Source: Candidatus Poribacteria bacterium
GTDB lineage: Bacteria > Poribacteria > WGA-4E > GCA-2687025
DNA: 25,525 bases
Direction of reading: 5' to 3'
Assembly: GCA_002687025.1 (NCBI GenBank)
Contig: NYZG01000107.1
Span: 1-25,525 of the forward strand
The position numbers and the translations under genes are program-made. This document shows, one piece after another, positions 1-7,686 of the stretch; the stretch's first letter is position 1; the number at the start of each line of letters is the position of its first letter. The notes beneath the pieces are model-generated. The model worked only from the letters and a program-made list of their open reading frames with translations. It did no database searches and was not told the DNA's origin.

Positions 1-25
1 CGCGCGGGTAAGCGTCGGAGACGAA

Positions 26-57
26 GACGGCGGCCGCATCGGATTGCGGCCGCCGTC
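26..57 (-). terminator. Hairpin terminator after the GH38-like gene
   Basis: A perfect 12-bp inverted repeat (26-37 with 46-57) encloses an 8-nt loop, 27 bases beyond the stop codon of the minus-strand GH38-like gene. Read on the minus strand, it is followed by a modestly T-containing stretch rather than a clean U tract. A 12-bp perfect stem is unlikely by chance at this spot, so an intrinsic or hairpin-assisted terminator for the DUF4912-GH57-GH38-like operon is the best reading. Confidence 0.6.
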
Positions 58-84
58 AACGTATCCGCTACTGATGCGTCGCCG

Positions 85-2649
85 TTACGAGAGCAGTACC
101 GTCAGGAGGCCATGCGCAGGGATATGGGAGATCACCGATCCATCCAGGGTCGGCAACGCTCCGTTCTCGACGCCCTCGCCGATGGGTGTGACGCGCGCTG
201 CGGTCGCGGCCGACGCGGGTGTAATGCGAACCACCGTATCCACCCCGGCGATCTCTCGGAGATGGGCGACAGCGCCGGCCCCGTCGTCGTTCGTCCGCAG
301 TGCGCTGATGACGACATGGTCCGGCTCGACCCGCAGGCACGAGTGCATGTCGCCTGGCAGCGCGCCCTGCGGATTGGCCGTGGTGGCCTCGACAATGGCC
401 GGGTGTGCCGTCTCCGCGCCGAAGCGCCACGCCGCGACGGGATCGAACCCTCCCTGACGACTGGTGAGGCGGTACTGGAAGGTGGTCTCCCCTGACTGCT
501 GGGCGCGATAGTTCGTGTGCCAGTAGTTGTTCATGATCCAGGACAGGGCCGTGGCGCTGCGCGGCGCGAAACGCGTCTGCCAGCGCCCCGTGTTGATGCG
601 GCCCAACTGCACGAGGGGCGCATCCGGCGTAGCAATGGTGACGCCGAAGCGGTCGTTGGAGAAATCGACCCAATTCTGCGCCACGAGCCAGTCGCGACAC
701 GTGCCCTCGAGTAGGTCCCGGTCGACCTGGGTTATCCCCGCGGGCGAGTCGTAGCGCGTGACGGAACGCGGCACGTTGAACGGGAACGCCACGTAGAGCG
801 ATTCTGGATCGGTCACCGGCAGTTTGTCCACGGTGACGAACAGGTCGACCCATTTCTGGTGCTCGTAGAGGACCACCTCCTGGGTGATCGCGCGGCATCC
901 GGGGGCGGTGAACTCAGAGATGAGACCGGCCGCCAACGGCGACTGACGGCCGCTCCGCACGCGCGTGCAGATCGCGCTCGTGCGCGTCAGGGGCGTGCCC
1001 CGGCGCTGCTTCCCGCGCGCGGACCCGTTGAACAGGGCCGCCCGTCCGCCGTCGTGGTCGATGCGTTCGTGGACGAGCTGACCCAGGCCGTAGGAGCCCC
1101 GCTCGTCGAGCAACTCCTGACGCAGTTCCTTGTCGTACCAGCTCTGGACCAACCCCGTGCGTGGATCCACTGCGACGCGGTAGAAGCGATTCTCGATCGC
1201 GGTGTCTTCGGTGTTCAGGACGGATTCCGGGAAAGACTCCGTGTCCGTCCACGCGAACACCTTGTAGCCCAGCGGCGGAAGGTTCGGCGCGACGAAGGAG
1301 ATGCCGTGGTCGGTGACCCACTTGGGCGTCGGTTCGTTCGTTTCCGGGTCGGCGAGCCCCTTGGACGTGTCCACGTCGCTCGCCGGGGAGAAGACGAACG
1401 CGTCGCGCGGCCAGGGCGTGGGGTTGTAGACGATGACGCCGTCTTCCTTCGCCCCGACCATGTCGATGAGGTCGTCGCACGCGCCGTGCAGGAGCTCGCG
1501 ACTCAAGGTCGCCGCCCGGTAGGCGTACCCGGCCTTCGCATTCCATTGGGCCTGGGAGGTCGCGGAGTACGGCGCGCTGACGCTGTCCTCGGCGCCCCAC
1601 GTGTGCTCGTCGTACAGCGCCGTGTGCCAGTAGGTCTCGGCGGCGTCCACGTCGGCGCCCGTCGGTTCGTCGCCTTCGGCCACGCGCGCGGCGCACGCCG
1701 CGATGTGCTCCGCGTCGCGTGTGGCTGCGTGGGTAGCGCGGTGCAGGCGCGTCTCGTACGCCGAGGATGCAACGCCGTCGGCCCACCAGTCGGCCCACTC
1801 GCCTTGCCGCACCGGCAAGTCGGGTCCGTATGTGGTCGCGAGATGCTCGAAGACGGTTCGTGGCGTCGCCAACGCCATCTTCGCCTCGTCCTCGTCGGCG
1901 GTCTTGTTCCAGTCTCGCACGAATCCGCAGAGGCTCTTGTCGATGCCTGTGTTCACTCCCTCGCCGCCGGCGGTCGTCTGGAAGACGACGAAGTCGTACG
2001 GGTATCCGCCCTCAGCAAGGTCCGCGAGGTATCCCGAGAGCGACTCGCGCGCCGTCTCAATCGAATCGCCGACGCCGTGCGTCCGGGCGACATCCAGCGG
2101 CAGGCCGTTCCACACGAGGATGCGGTTCCCGGCGGCGGACTCCCACCAGAACGAACCCGGCCTCGAGAACGGCGCGCCACCCCTGCGATCGTCGATGGCC
2201 ATCATCAGGGCCGAGACGCCGCTTTGGCTCAGCGGGTCGATGATGCCGGCGGACATGCCGTTCACGCCGACGCCCATCGCGGTCGTGATGGGGATGCCCA
2301 ACTGGCGGAGCTGCCGGACGCTCTCGATGTAGCGGATGAGCGCGGCTTGAGACGGCATCGGCGTCATGTGGAACGGCAGGGCGGTGACCTCGACCCCGCC
2401 GGATTGCGTCGCCTTGACGAACGATTCGATTTCATCCGGGTCGGCGTCGGCGAGCCAGTACTGGAGCGGGCCTGTCGTATCGCATGTCCAACGGAACTGG
2501 GCCGCGACAGGGTACGTGCGCGTCTTGTGGCACGCCGCAGCCACCTCGCTCAGCGTATGCCCATGGGACTCGAAGACGAGATCCTGGTAGTCGGTATACC
2601 CGATCCGGGTGTACGTCTGGTGGACGATGAATATCCGAGAGATTGCCAT
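85..2649 (-). CDS. GH38-like (alpha-mannosidase-family) protein with lost catalytic residues
   Basis: This 854-residue protein has the architecture of GH38-type alpha-mannosidases. Residues 1 to about 260 form an N-terminal catalytic-like barrel, a helical segment follows, and a long C-terminal beta-sandwich region begins near the typical GVIVYNPTPWPRDAFV segment. The first motif reads VHQTYTRIGYTD (residues 9-20), where family members carry H-x-D-x-GYTD, so the zinc ligands His and Asp are replaced by Tyr13 and Arg15. The nucleophile region reads AMGVGVNGMS (124-133), where the family has a form like AMQTDVNG, so Gly128 stands in place of the catalytic Asp. The fold signature PGSFWWES...RILVWNG is intact. 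Seen directly: the residues. Inferred: a catalytically dead or repurposed protein. The start ATG at 2649 is preferred over an in-frame ATG at 2718: homology begins there and AAGAAGG lies about 11 nt upstream. It is the last gene of the DUF4912-GH57 operon. No signal peptide is visible, so it is probably cytoplasmic. Confidence 0.8.
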   Translation of the reverse strand: MAISRIFIVHQTYTRIGYTDYQDLVFESHGHTLSEVAAACHKTRTYPVAAQFRWTCDTTGPLQYWLADADPDEIESFVKATQSGGVEVTALPFHMTPMPSQAALIRYIESVRQLRQLGIPITTAMGVGVNGMSAGIIDPLSQSGVSALMMAIDDRRGGAPFSRPGSFWWESAAGNRILVWNGLPLDVARTHGVGDSIETARESLSGYLADLAEGGYPYDFVVFQTTAGGEGVNTGIDKSLCGFVRDWNKTADEDEAKMALATPRTVFEHLATTYGPDLPVRQGEWADWWADGVASSAYETRLHRATHAATRDAEHIAACAARVAEGDEPTGADVDAAETYWHTALYDEHTWGAEDSVSAPYSATSQAQWNAKAGYAYRAATLSRELLHGACDDLIDMVGAKEDGVIVYNPTPWPRDAFVFSPASDVDTSKGLADPETNEPTPKWVTDHGISFVAPNLPPLGYKVFAWTDTESFPESVLNTEDTAIENRFYRVAVDPRTGLVQSWYDKELRQELLDERGSYGLGQLVHERIDHDGGRAALFNGSARGKQRRGTPLTRTSAICTRVRSGRQSPLAAGLISEFTAPGCRAITQEVVLYEHQKWVDLFVTVDKLPVTDPESLYVAFPFNVPRSVTRYDSPAGITQVDRDLLEGTCRDWLVAQNWVDFSNDRFGVTIATPDAPLVQLGRINTGRWQTRFAPRSATALSWIMNNYWHTNYRAQQSGETTFQYRLTSRQGGFDPVAAWRFGAETAHPAIVEATTANPQGALPGDMHSCLRVEPDHVVISALRTNDDGAGAVAHLREIAGVDTVVRITPASAATAARVTPIGEGVENGALPTLDGSVISHIPAHGLLTVLLS

Positions 2650-2741
2650 TGGCGTCGTGACCTTCTTCCCCTTGGCCGGTTCTATCGACGGACGGGCCAG
2701 ATTAGCATGGGCCCCCACGGCCCTTCAACTCGCGACGGCGT

Positions 2742-4340
2742 TCACCTGTCCCGGTACACTTCGTATTGCAGCCGCGGGAAGATGGTGTCGCGCGCTTCGA
2801 TCTCCTCGAGCCACGCAACGTCCGTCGTGTCGGACGTGATGTCCTCGTACAGCTTCGTGAACCTCGCGAGGTGGCTCTTCGTGCGCTGCACCGCGTAGCG
2901 CACTGTCGTCCCCATGGTCATGATGAACGCCCAGTCGCTGCTCTGAGCCAGGAGCAACTCTCGGGCCGCCTGATTGAGCGCGCGTCGGCGCATGCCGCCG
3001 GCTCCGTCATGGCGGCTTGCCAGCTCGCGCATCCGCTCGCCCGCTTTGTGGAGATGCGGGTAGACCCAGTCGTTCGTGCCGTTGAGCCACACTTCGAACG
3101 TGCCGTTGGCGCCCCAACTCGACATCGCGGGGGTCGCGACCTGGTTGACCGGGTGGCGTCGGAGGTATTCGCCCGGCGTGATTGGCGCCACGGCGTCCTG
3201 ATCGTGACGCATCTTGCGGAACAGGAAGTCCAGGAACTGCGGCCCCTCGTACCACCAGTGGCCGAACAACTCGGCGTCGTACGGCGAAACGACGATGGGT
3301 GGTCGATCCATCAAGTCCGCGAGTCGGGCGGCCTGCTCCCGGCGCTTGTCGAGGAAGTCGCCAGCGTGCTCCGCCGCGCGATCGCGGGCCCATCCCGGAT
3401 GGTACGTCGCCTTGTCGTGCGTGTCGCCCGTGATGCGATAGTACTTCATCCCCAACATATGCCGAATGTCCGGGCTGTGGAGGTACTGCGCCACGTCCTC
3501 CTGCGGCAGGTCGAACCCGACATCACGGTAGAACTCGCGGTAGTTGTAGTCGCCGGGATATCCAGAGTCGCGGCTCCACACCTGATGCGCGGACTCGGTG
3601 TCTCGCCCGAACGCGGCGACCCCGGACGTGGTCAGCAGTGGCGCGTAAACGCCACGCACCGGCCGGGGTTCGGCGTCTAGAATGCCGTGGTTCTCGAGCA
3701 GGAAGTATCTGATGCCGAACGGGGCGAGTAGCTCTTCGACGCCAGGCACGTATGCGCACTCGGGGAGCCAGATGCCCTCGGGGCCACGTCCGAACTGCTC
3801 TTCATACTGCTGGACGGCCACCTCGATCTGCGCGCGCTGAACCACCCGGTCCTTGAGCAGCGGCAGGAACCCGTGCGTAGCGCCGCAGGTGATGATCTCT
3901 AGCGAGCCGCGGTCCTGCAACCGTCGGAACGCCTGGATGAGATTGCGGTCGTAGCCATGCGTAAACCGATGACGCGAGCGGGTGAAGATCCTGTAGTACA
4001 TCTCCGCCAGCGGGTACAGCTCGCGGGACCCGCGCAGACGCGCAATCTCTTGGGAGGCCAGGGCGATCCGGTCGTCCAGGTACGTCTCGTACCGTTCCTG
4101 CAGCAGTTCGTCGGTGAGCATGTCGACGAGTGGGGGAGTGAGCGACATCGTCACGCGGAAGTCGACGCCGTCCCGTTCCAGTCCCTCGAACGTGTCGAGC
4201 AGGGGCAGGTACGTCTCGGTGATGGCCTCGAAGAGCCAGTCCTCCTCCATGAACCGGGGAAGCTCGGGATGGCGCACAAACGGCAGGTGCGCGTGCAGAA
4301 CGAGGGCGAAATACCCCTGCGGTGTCGCGGTCGTGTGCAT
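2742..4340 (-). CDS. GH57 1,4-alpha-glucan branching enzyme (DUF1957 type)
   Basis: This 532-residue protein is a glycoside hydrolase family 57 member of the glycogen-branching type, which transfers alpha-1,4 glucan segments to make alpha-1,6 branches in the cytoplasm. The conserved regions are in order: HAHLPFV (16-22), CGATHGFLP (152-160), GIWLPECAY (189-197, nucleophile Glu194), and SPYDAELFGHWWYEGP (352-367, acid/base Asp355). A C-terminal helical region contains AQSSDWAFIM. The length fits compact branching enzymes lacking a C-terminal HhH extension. All catalytic residues I expect are present. It is preceded 72 nt upstream by the DUF4912 gene and followed 92 nt downstream by the GH38-like gene, all on the minus strand. 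The Shine-Dalgarno upstream of ATG 4340 is weak, but the N-terminus aligns well with the family start. Other GH57 amylase or glucanotransferase activities cannot be excluded from sequence alone. Confidence 0.92.
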   Translation of the reverse strand: MHTTATPQGYFALVLHAHLPFVRHPELPRFMEEDWLFEAITETYLPLLDTFEGLERDGVDFRVTMSLTPPLVDMLTDELLQERYETYLDDRIALASQEIARLRGSRELYPLAEMYYRIFTRSRHRFTHGYDRNLIQAFRRLQDRGSLEIITCGATHGFLPLLKDRVVQRAQIEVAVQQYEEQFGRGPEGIWLPECAYVPGVEELLAPFGIRYFLLENHGILDAEPRPVRGVYAPLLTTSGVAAFGRDTESAHQVWSRDSGYPGDYNYREFYRDVGFDLPQEDVAQYLHSPDIRHMLGMKYYRITGDTHDKATYHPGWARDRAAEHAGDFLDKRREQAARLADLMDRPPIVVSPYDAELFGHWWYEGPQFLDFLFRKMRHDQDAVAPITPGEYLRRHPVNQVATPAMSSWGANGTFEVWLNGTNDWVYPHLHKAGERMRELASRHDGAGGMRRRALNQAARELLLAQSSDWAFIMTMGTTVRYAVQRTKSHLARFTKLYEDITSDTTDVAWLEEIEARDTIFPRLQYEVYRDR

Positions 4341-4412
4341 GGGTGAACTCGCAACCTTGCGCCGAGCGCCGGAGCCGCGCCGGGCGATCTGCGGACGTGG
4401 AGGCGCCTGCCG

Positions 4413-5324
4413 CTACGCGCCGGAGCGAGAAAGCCCGGGGCTGCTCAGGTCGCCCGACGAACCCGACCTGCCCGCCGCGGAGGACGCGCGACGCAGTACT
4501 TCCGCGTTCACGTGCGCGACATCAGCCGGAGCCGCGGAGGACGCCGACTCGGAGACGAGCGACGTGCCAGTGACCGTATCCTGGCGACCCCAGCGCATAT
4601 CGGTCCCCGCAGCGCCCCAGGTGATCTCGTCCGCTGTAGGCGATTCGGGGACGACTCCAGTGTGGGCGATGGGCCGGACGGAACCGTCCACAATGGGGCC
4701 GAACTCGATTTCGTGGGCCAGGCCGATGCCCGGCGTGTCGATGTACCAATTCCGAGCGCCGTGCTCAATCTCAATCAGCGTGTCGCCGCCGGCCGTTCGC
4801 ACGAGAATACCCCAGGGGCCGCCCATATGCGCGTTCGCCGTCTCGGGGCGCACGTCCCAGTAGACCGCGATGCGGTCGGGGCCGTGGAGCAGCGTGGTGA
4901 CGCGGTTCTCCATGTAGCTCGATGGCAGTTCGTCGATCACGGGCGCGCCCACCGTGGGAATCGGCTCTCTCGACGCGGGCGCCGCAGCGGCCTCGGCCGA
5001 TGTCGCCAACGGGTCGCCTACGGCGCCTCCAGACGAACTTGAAGGGATCTTGATGGTCGTGTCTTCCTGTGCCATAGGGGGTTCCGGCGGGGCCGTCTCA
5101 GGCGCGGCCGCGGGAGCCGGGGTGGCAGTGATCCACTGCGCGGCCCACGCGGCCAGCGACGTGCGCGTCGCCACCAGTCGGCCGCCTCGATTGCCCTTGC
5201 GGAACGGAACCGACTCGCCGCGCTTCCGCGCCCGAAGGACGCGTCCGTAGAGCGCGGCCCGGGAGATTCCCATCTCGCGCGCCGCATCGACCAGAGTTAC
5301 TTCGTCGCGATCCTGCCTCGGCAT
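4413..5324 (-). CDS. HTH-DUF4912 fusion protein
   Basis: This 303-residue protein has two recognisable parts. Near the N-terminus, residues about 9-62 form a helix-turn-helix unit (VTLVDAAREMGISRAALYGR followed by a basic wing-like stretch). A low-complexity Pro/Ala/Ser/Thr linker follows. Residues about 133-227 match DUF4912: ELPSSYMENRV, then IAVYWDV, then NWYIDTPGIGLAHEIEFG. DUF4912 genes are known neighbours of GH57/DUF1957 genes in several phyla, and the same pairing is seen here. The function of DUF4912 is unknown; a carbohydrate-binding or regulatory role is an inference. ATG 5324 is preferred because AAGGG lies about 9 nt upstream. An alternative ATG at 5363 would add 13 residues but has no Shine-Dalgarno. 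The C-terminal tail (about 60 residues) is Ser/Ala/Gly-rich and probably disordered. Confidence 0.82.
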   Translation of the reverse strand: MPRQDRDEVTLVDAAREMGISRAALYGRVLRARKRGESVPFRKGNRGGRLVATRTSLAAWAAQWITATPAPAAAPETAPPEPPMAQEDTTIKIPSSSSGGAVGDPLATSAEAAAAPASREPIPTVGAPVIDELPSSYMENRVTTLLHGPDRIAVYWDVRPETANAHMGGPWGILVRTAGGDTLIEIEHGARNWYIDTPGIGLAHEIEFGPIVDGSVRPIAHTGVVPESPTADEITWGAAGTDMRWGRQDTVTGTSLVSESASSAAPADVAHVNAEVLRRASSAAGRSGSSGDLSSPGLSRSGA

Positions 5325-5413
5325 ACGCGGTTGCCCTTCGTCCTCGGAGGTCCGGCTCGTCATCGCCGCAGGGAGGACGCAATAAGCGCGCCATGGGCAG
5401 GAACGACGAGACT

Positions 5414-5419
5414 ATTGTA
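5414..5419 (-). promoter_or_regulatory. Candidate -10 box for the DUF4912-GH57-GH38-like operon
   Basis: On the minus strand the hexamer TACAAT (5/6 match to TATAAT) lies in a locally AT-richer patch of the divergent gap, about 90 nt upstream of the preferred DUF4912 start. No good -35 hexamer is found at 16-18 bp, so the call rests on the -10 and the position only. Confidence 0.35.
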
Positions 5420-5439
5420 GCATAGCCCTGATCGACGCC

Positions 5440-5958
5440 GTGTCGCGCGCGTCGCACACTCGTGACGTCGATCCAGGCCGGGCCGCACACCGGAGTCGTC
5501 CAGTGCCGCATGACACAGGTTCTTCGACGCTCAGGTCGCGCGGGCTGATTGCCGTCGCGGCGATCGCGTGGTTGCCGATTCTGCTGGCAGGCGTGCGGGT
5601 CTATGCCCCCTTCGCGGGCGCCGGCCCCGTGACGTGCGCGCTACGCATCGTGGGTGGCGTCCCGTGTCCCGGCTGCGGAATGACCCGCGGATTGGGTGAG
5701 CTCCTACATGGCCGCCTGACGACTAGCTGGCGCTACCACCCGCTCGCCCTGCCGACGCTCGCCCTGATGGTCGGCGTGTGGGCGTACGGCGTGCTCGCGG
5801 CGTATCGGCCCGTCCGGTCGATATCGCCTGCGTTCGCGCTGGCGGCCCTCGTCCCAGTCGCGTCCATCTTCATGCTCGTCTGGGTCGCTCGACTGTGGCT
5901 GTTCGCCCGCGCGGGAGGCATCCCGCCTGAATTCGCGCGCCCAACGTGGGGCGGCTGA
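5440..5958 (+). CDS. DUF2752 family membrane protein
   Basis: This 172-residue membrane protein carries the DUF2752 signature CPGCGMTRGLGELLHGR followed by a YHPLALPTL segment. About three hydrophobic helices are visible: residues about 34-52, 103-120 and 129-147. The family is small, integral to the inner membrane and of unknown function; the CPxCGxTR loop is its hallmark. The start is uncertain. GTG 5440 gives a 33-residue polar leader, GTG 5503 is in frame and closer to the first helix, and neither has a clear Shine-Dalgarno. The stop is only 7 nt before the next gene, so the two are very likely co-transcribed. The gene is divergent to the DUF4912 operon. Confidence 0.8.
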   Translation: MSRASHTRDVDPGRAAHRSRPVPHDTGSSTLRSRGLIAVAAIAWLPILLAGVRVYAPFAGAGPVTCALRIVGGVPCPGCGMTRGLGELLHGRLTTSWRYHPLALPTLALMVGVWAYGVLAAYRPVRSISPAFALAALVPVASIFMLVWVARLWLFARAGGIPPEFARPTWGG

Positions 5959-5965
5959 CGCAGCC

Positions 5966-7609
5966 ATGACGCCCTACCCTGTACGCGTGGACTCCCGAGG
6001 CAAGCGATGGACCATCGTGGCGGCGCGGGAGTTCGCCCTGCGCGTTCCGCTTCACGAGACGTGGTCGTTGCGCGCCAACAGGGCGCGTCTGTCGGGCTCG
6101 CGCACGCCCGAGACGCGCGACGTACTGCGCGATCTGTGTCTCACGCGCGACGGAAGCGAGCTCGTCGCCATCCTGCTCCGCGGCGACGAGCACCACCAAG
6201 CTGACCTGTACGACATCACGGCGGCCGTCTCGGGCGACATCGAGGAGGCGGCGCGTCGGCTCAGGGGACGTGACGCCCTGCAGTTGGCGCGAGAGCGCGC
6301 GCCGCTTCCGAGTTGGTGGACGCGCGACCTGGCCCGCGGTCTCGCCTCCCAGACACGAGACGCGGCCGACGTACACGGGGTACTCCTCCTCGCCGACTGG
6401 ATGCCACGGTACGACCCGGACGACGGCGCCATCCCCGACCCGACGCTCGACGGGGACACGGCTGCTGCCGGCCCAGAAGACAGCGTAGGCTGGGCGTTCG
6501 TCTCCGGCCAGCCCGCCGCGTCCGTTCGCGTGGACGTGTTCGCGCGTCTGCGGCGCCAGGCGGCAACCAATCTGCGGGCGTGCGTCGCGGCGCTGGGCGA
6601 TGGCGCCCTGGCCGTGGCGCTGCCGTCGGCGAAGCGTCGGCCATGGTACCTCTCGCCTGCGCAGATCGCGGAGACCGGCGCCGTCCCGTTCCTGGACGCG
6701 TCGCAGATCACATGGGACGGCCTTCTCGGCGGCAAGTCGGCCCTGGATGTCGCGGAGCTGATGCCGCACGCGGGACGCGGCGTCGTGTACCGTGGCCCCG
6801 ATGCCCGCGTGTCGACCGCGCTTCACGGCTTCGGGTTCGACGTCCTCGCGACGGAGCAGCATCCCGCGGCGCACGTGCCGCGGGCCGACGCGATGCCCGC
6901 GCGCGTGGCGATCGTCCGCGCTCGACACGACGCGTGGGCGCATGCCTGGGACGCCCCGTCTGTCGACGCGGACGCCGTCGTGGCGAGGGTCGCGCAGGAG
7001 TTCGTGCATCGCGGCATCCCGTACGCGGTCGTGGACGAGGGCGCGCTGGAAAGCCCGGGCGGGCTGAGCGCATTCGCCGCTGTCGTGATGGCGCCTATGC
7101 GCGCTCTTACGCGCCGGTCACTCGACAGGTTCACTCGGTATGTGCGCGACGGCGGCGTAGCTCTCGCCATCGAGCCGCTGCCGCATGTCGTCGGGGGGCA
7201 GCCGTCGCCGGCGTTGGAGGGCCTTCTGGGCCACCGCCGCCTGCGCACATCACCGTCGGCGGGAGAGGCGCTGGCGAAGGCGCTGGAGTCTCTCGGACGC
7301 CGCGCCTCGCTGGCTCGCGAGTCGGGCGTCTACGCTCGTCCGGCAGGTGATCCCGCTCTCGGCGCGGCGCACGTGCTGACCGTCGCCGACGGCGTCGACT
7401 ACATGACCTGCTGGCACGGCGATGAGGAGGCCTCGGGCATCCTCACCGAACGCGCGGCGCCACGACGGGCCGAGATCTGGGACGGTCGGGCATGGCTGCC
7501 CGTCCGCCACTGGCATGCGGACGGGCACACGTACATTGAGATAGACACCCCGCCCCACGCTCCACGTACGATCGCCTTCCGCCACGACCTGGACGACGGC
7601 GGCAGCTAG
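5966..7609 (+). CDS. Unrecognised 547-residue protein, beta-galactosidase-trimerisation-like middle
   Basis: I do not recognise a named family over the full length. Residues about 300-410 read as alternating strand/helix: VVARVAQEFVHRGIPYAVVD, then FAAVVMAPMRALTRRSLDRF, then YVRDGGVALAIEP. This resembles the glutamine-amidotransferase-like (trimerisation) domain of some beta-galactosidases and related glycosidases, without an obvious catalytic Cys. The C-terminus (RAEIWDGRAWLPV...TYIEIDTPPHAPRTIAF) looks like the all-beta C-terminal domain often found in glycoside hydrolases. No signal peptide or TM helix is visible. It starts 7 nt after the DUF2752 stop, with a GGGGCGG stretch about 11 nt upstream of the ATG. 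Coding is supported by length, codon pattern and coherent secondary structure. A role in carbohydrate metabolism is inferred only from these weak resemblances. Confidence 0.7.
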   Translation: MTPYPVRVDSRGKRWTIVAAREFALRVPLHETWSLRANRARLSGSRTPETRDVLRDLCLTRDGSELVAILLRGDEHHQADLYDITAAVSGDIEEAARRLRGRDALQLARERAPLPSWWTRDLARGLASQTRDAADVHGVLLLADWMPRYDPDDGAIPDPTLDGDTAAAGPEDSVGWAFVSGQPAASVRVDVFARLRRQAATNLRACVAALGDGALAVALPSAKRRPWYLSPAQIAETGAVPFLDASQITWDGLLGGKSALDVAELMPHAGRGVVYRGPDARVSTALHGFGFDVLATEQHPAAHVPRADAMPARVAIVRARHDAWAHAWDAPSVDADAVVARVAQEFVHRGIPYAVVDEGALESPGGLSAFAAVVMAPMRALTRRSLDRFTRYVRDGGVALAIEPLPHVVGGQPSPALEGLLGHRRLRTSPSAGEALAKALESLGRRASLARESGVYARPAGDPALGAAHVLTVADGVDYMTCWHGDEEASGILTERAAPRRAEIWDGRAWLPVRHWHADGHTYIEIDTPPHAPRTIAFRHDLDDGGS

Positions 7610-7626
7610 GCTCCGAGTGGATCGGA

Positions 7627-7683
7627 GGCCGGCGAGCGAACAGAGCGGCGAGCGCCGGCCGGGTAGGTCACCCCGCGACGGGG
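7627..7683. terminator. Hairpins between convergent genes
   Basis: The 77-nt gap between two convergent genes holds two inverted repeats. The first is an 8-bp GC-only stem (7627-7634 with 7653-7660, 18-nt loop). The second is a 5-bp CCCCG/CGGGG stem with a CGA loop (7671-7683), just before the dehydrogenase stop. Neither has a U tract. The position suggests bidirectional termination, but GC-rich DNA gives such stems fairly often. Confidence 0.35.
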
Positions 7684-7686
7684 CGG

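Noticed and set aside
859..2898. Very long open frame on the plus strand opposite the GH38-like gene
   Set aside because: Its translation is Arg/Val/Gly-rich with no family resemblance; it mirrors the GC-rich codon bias of the real minus-strand gene.
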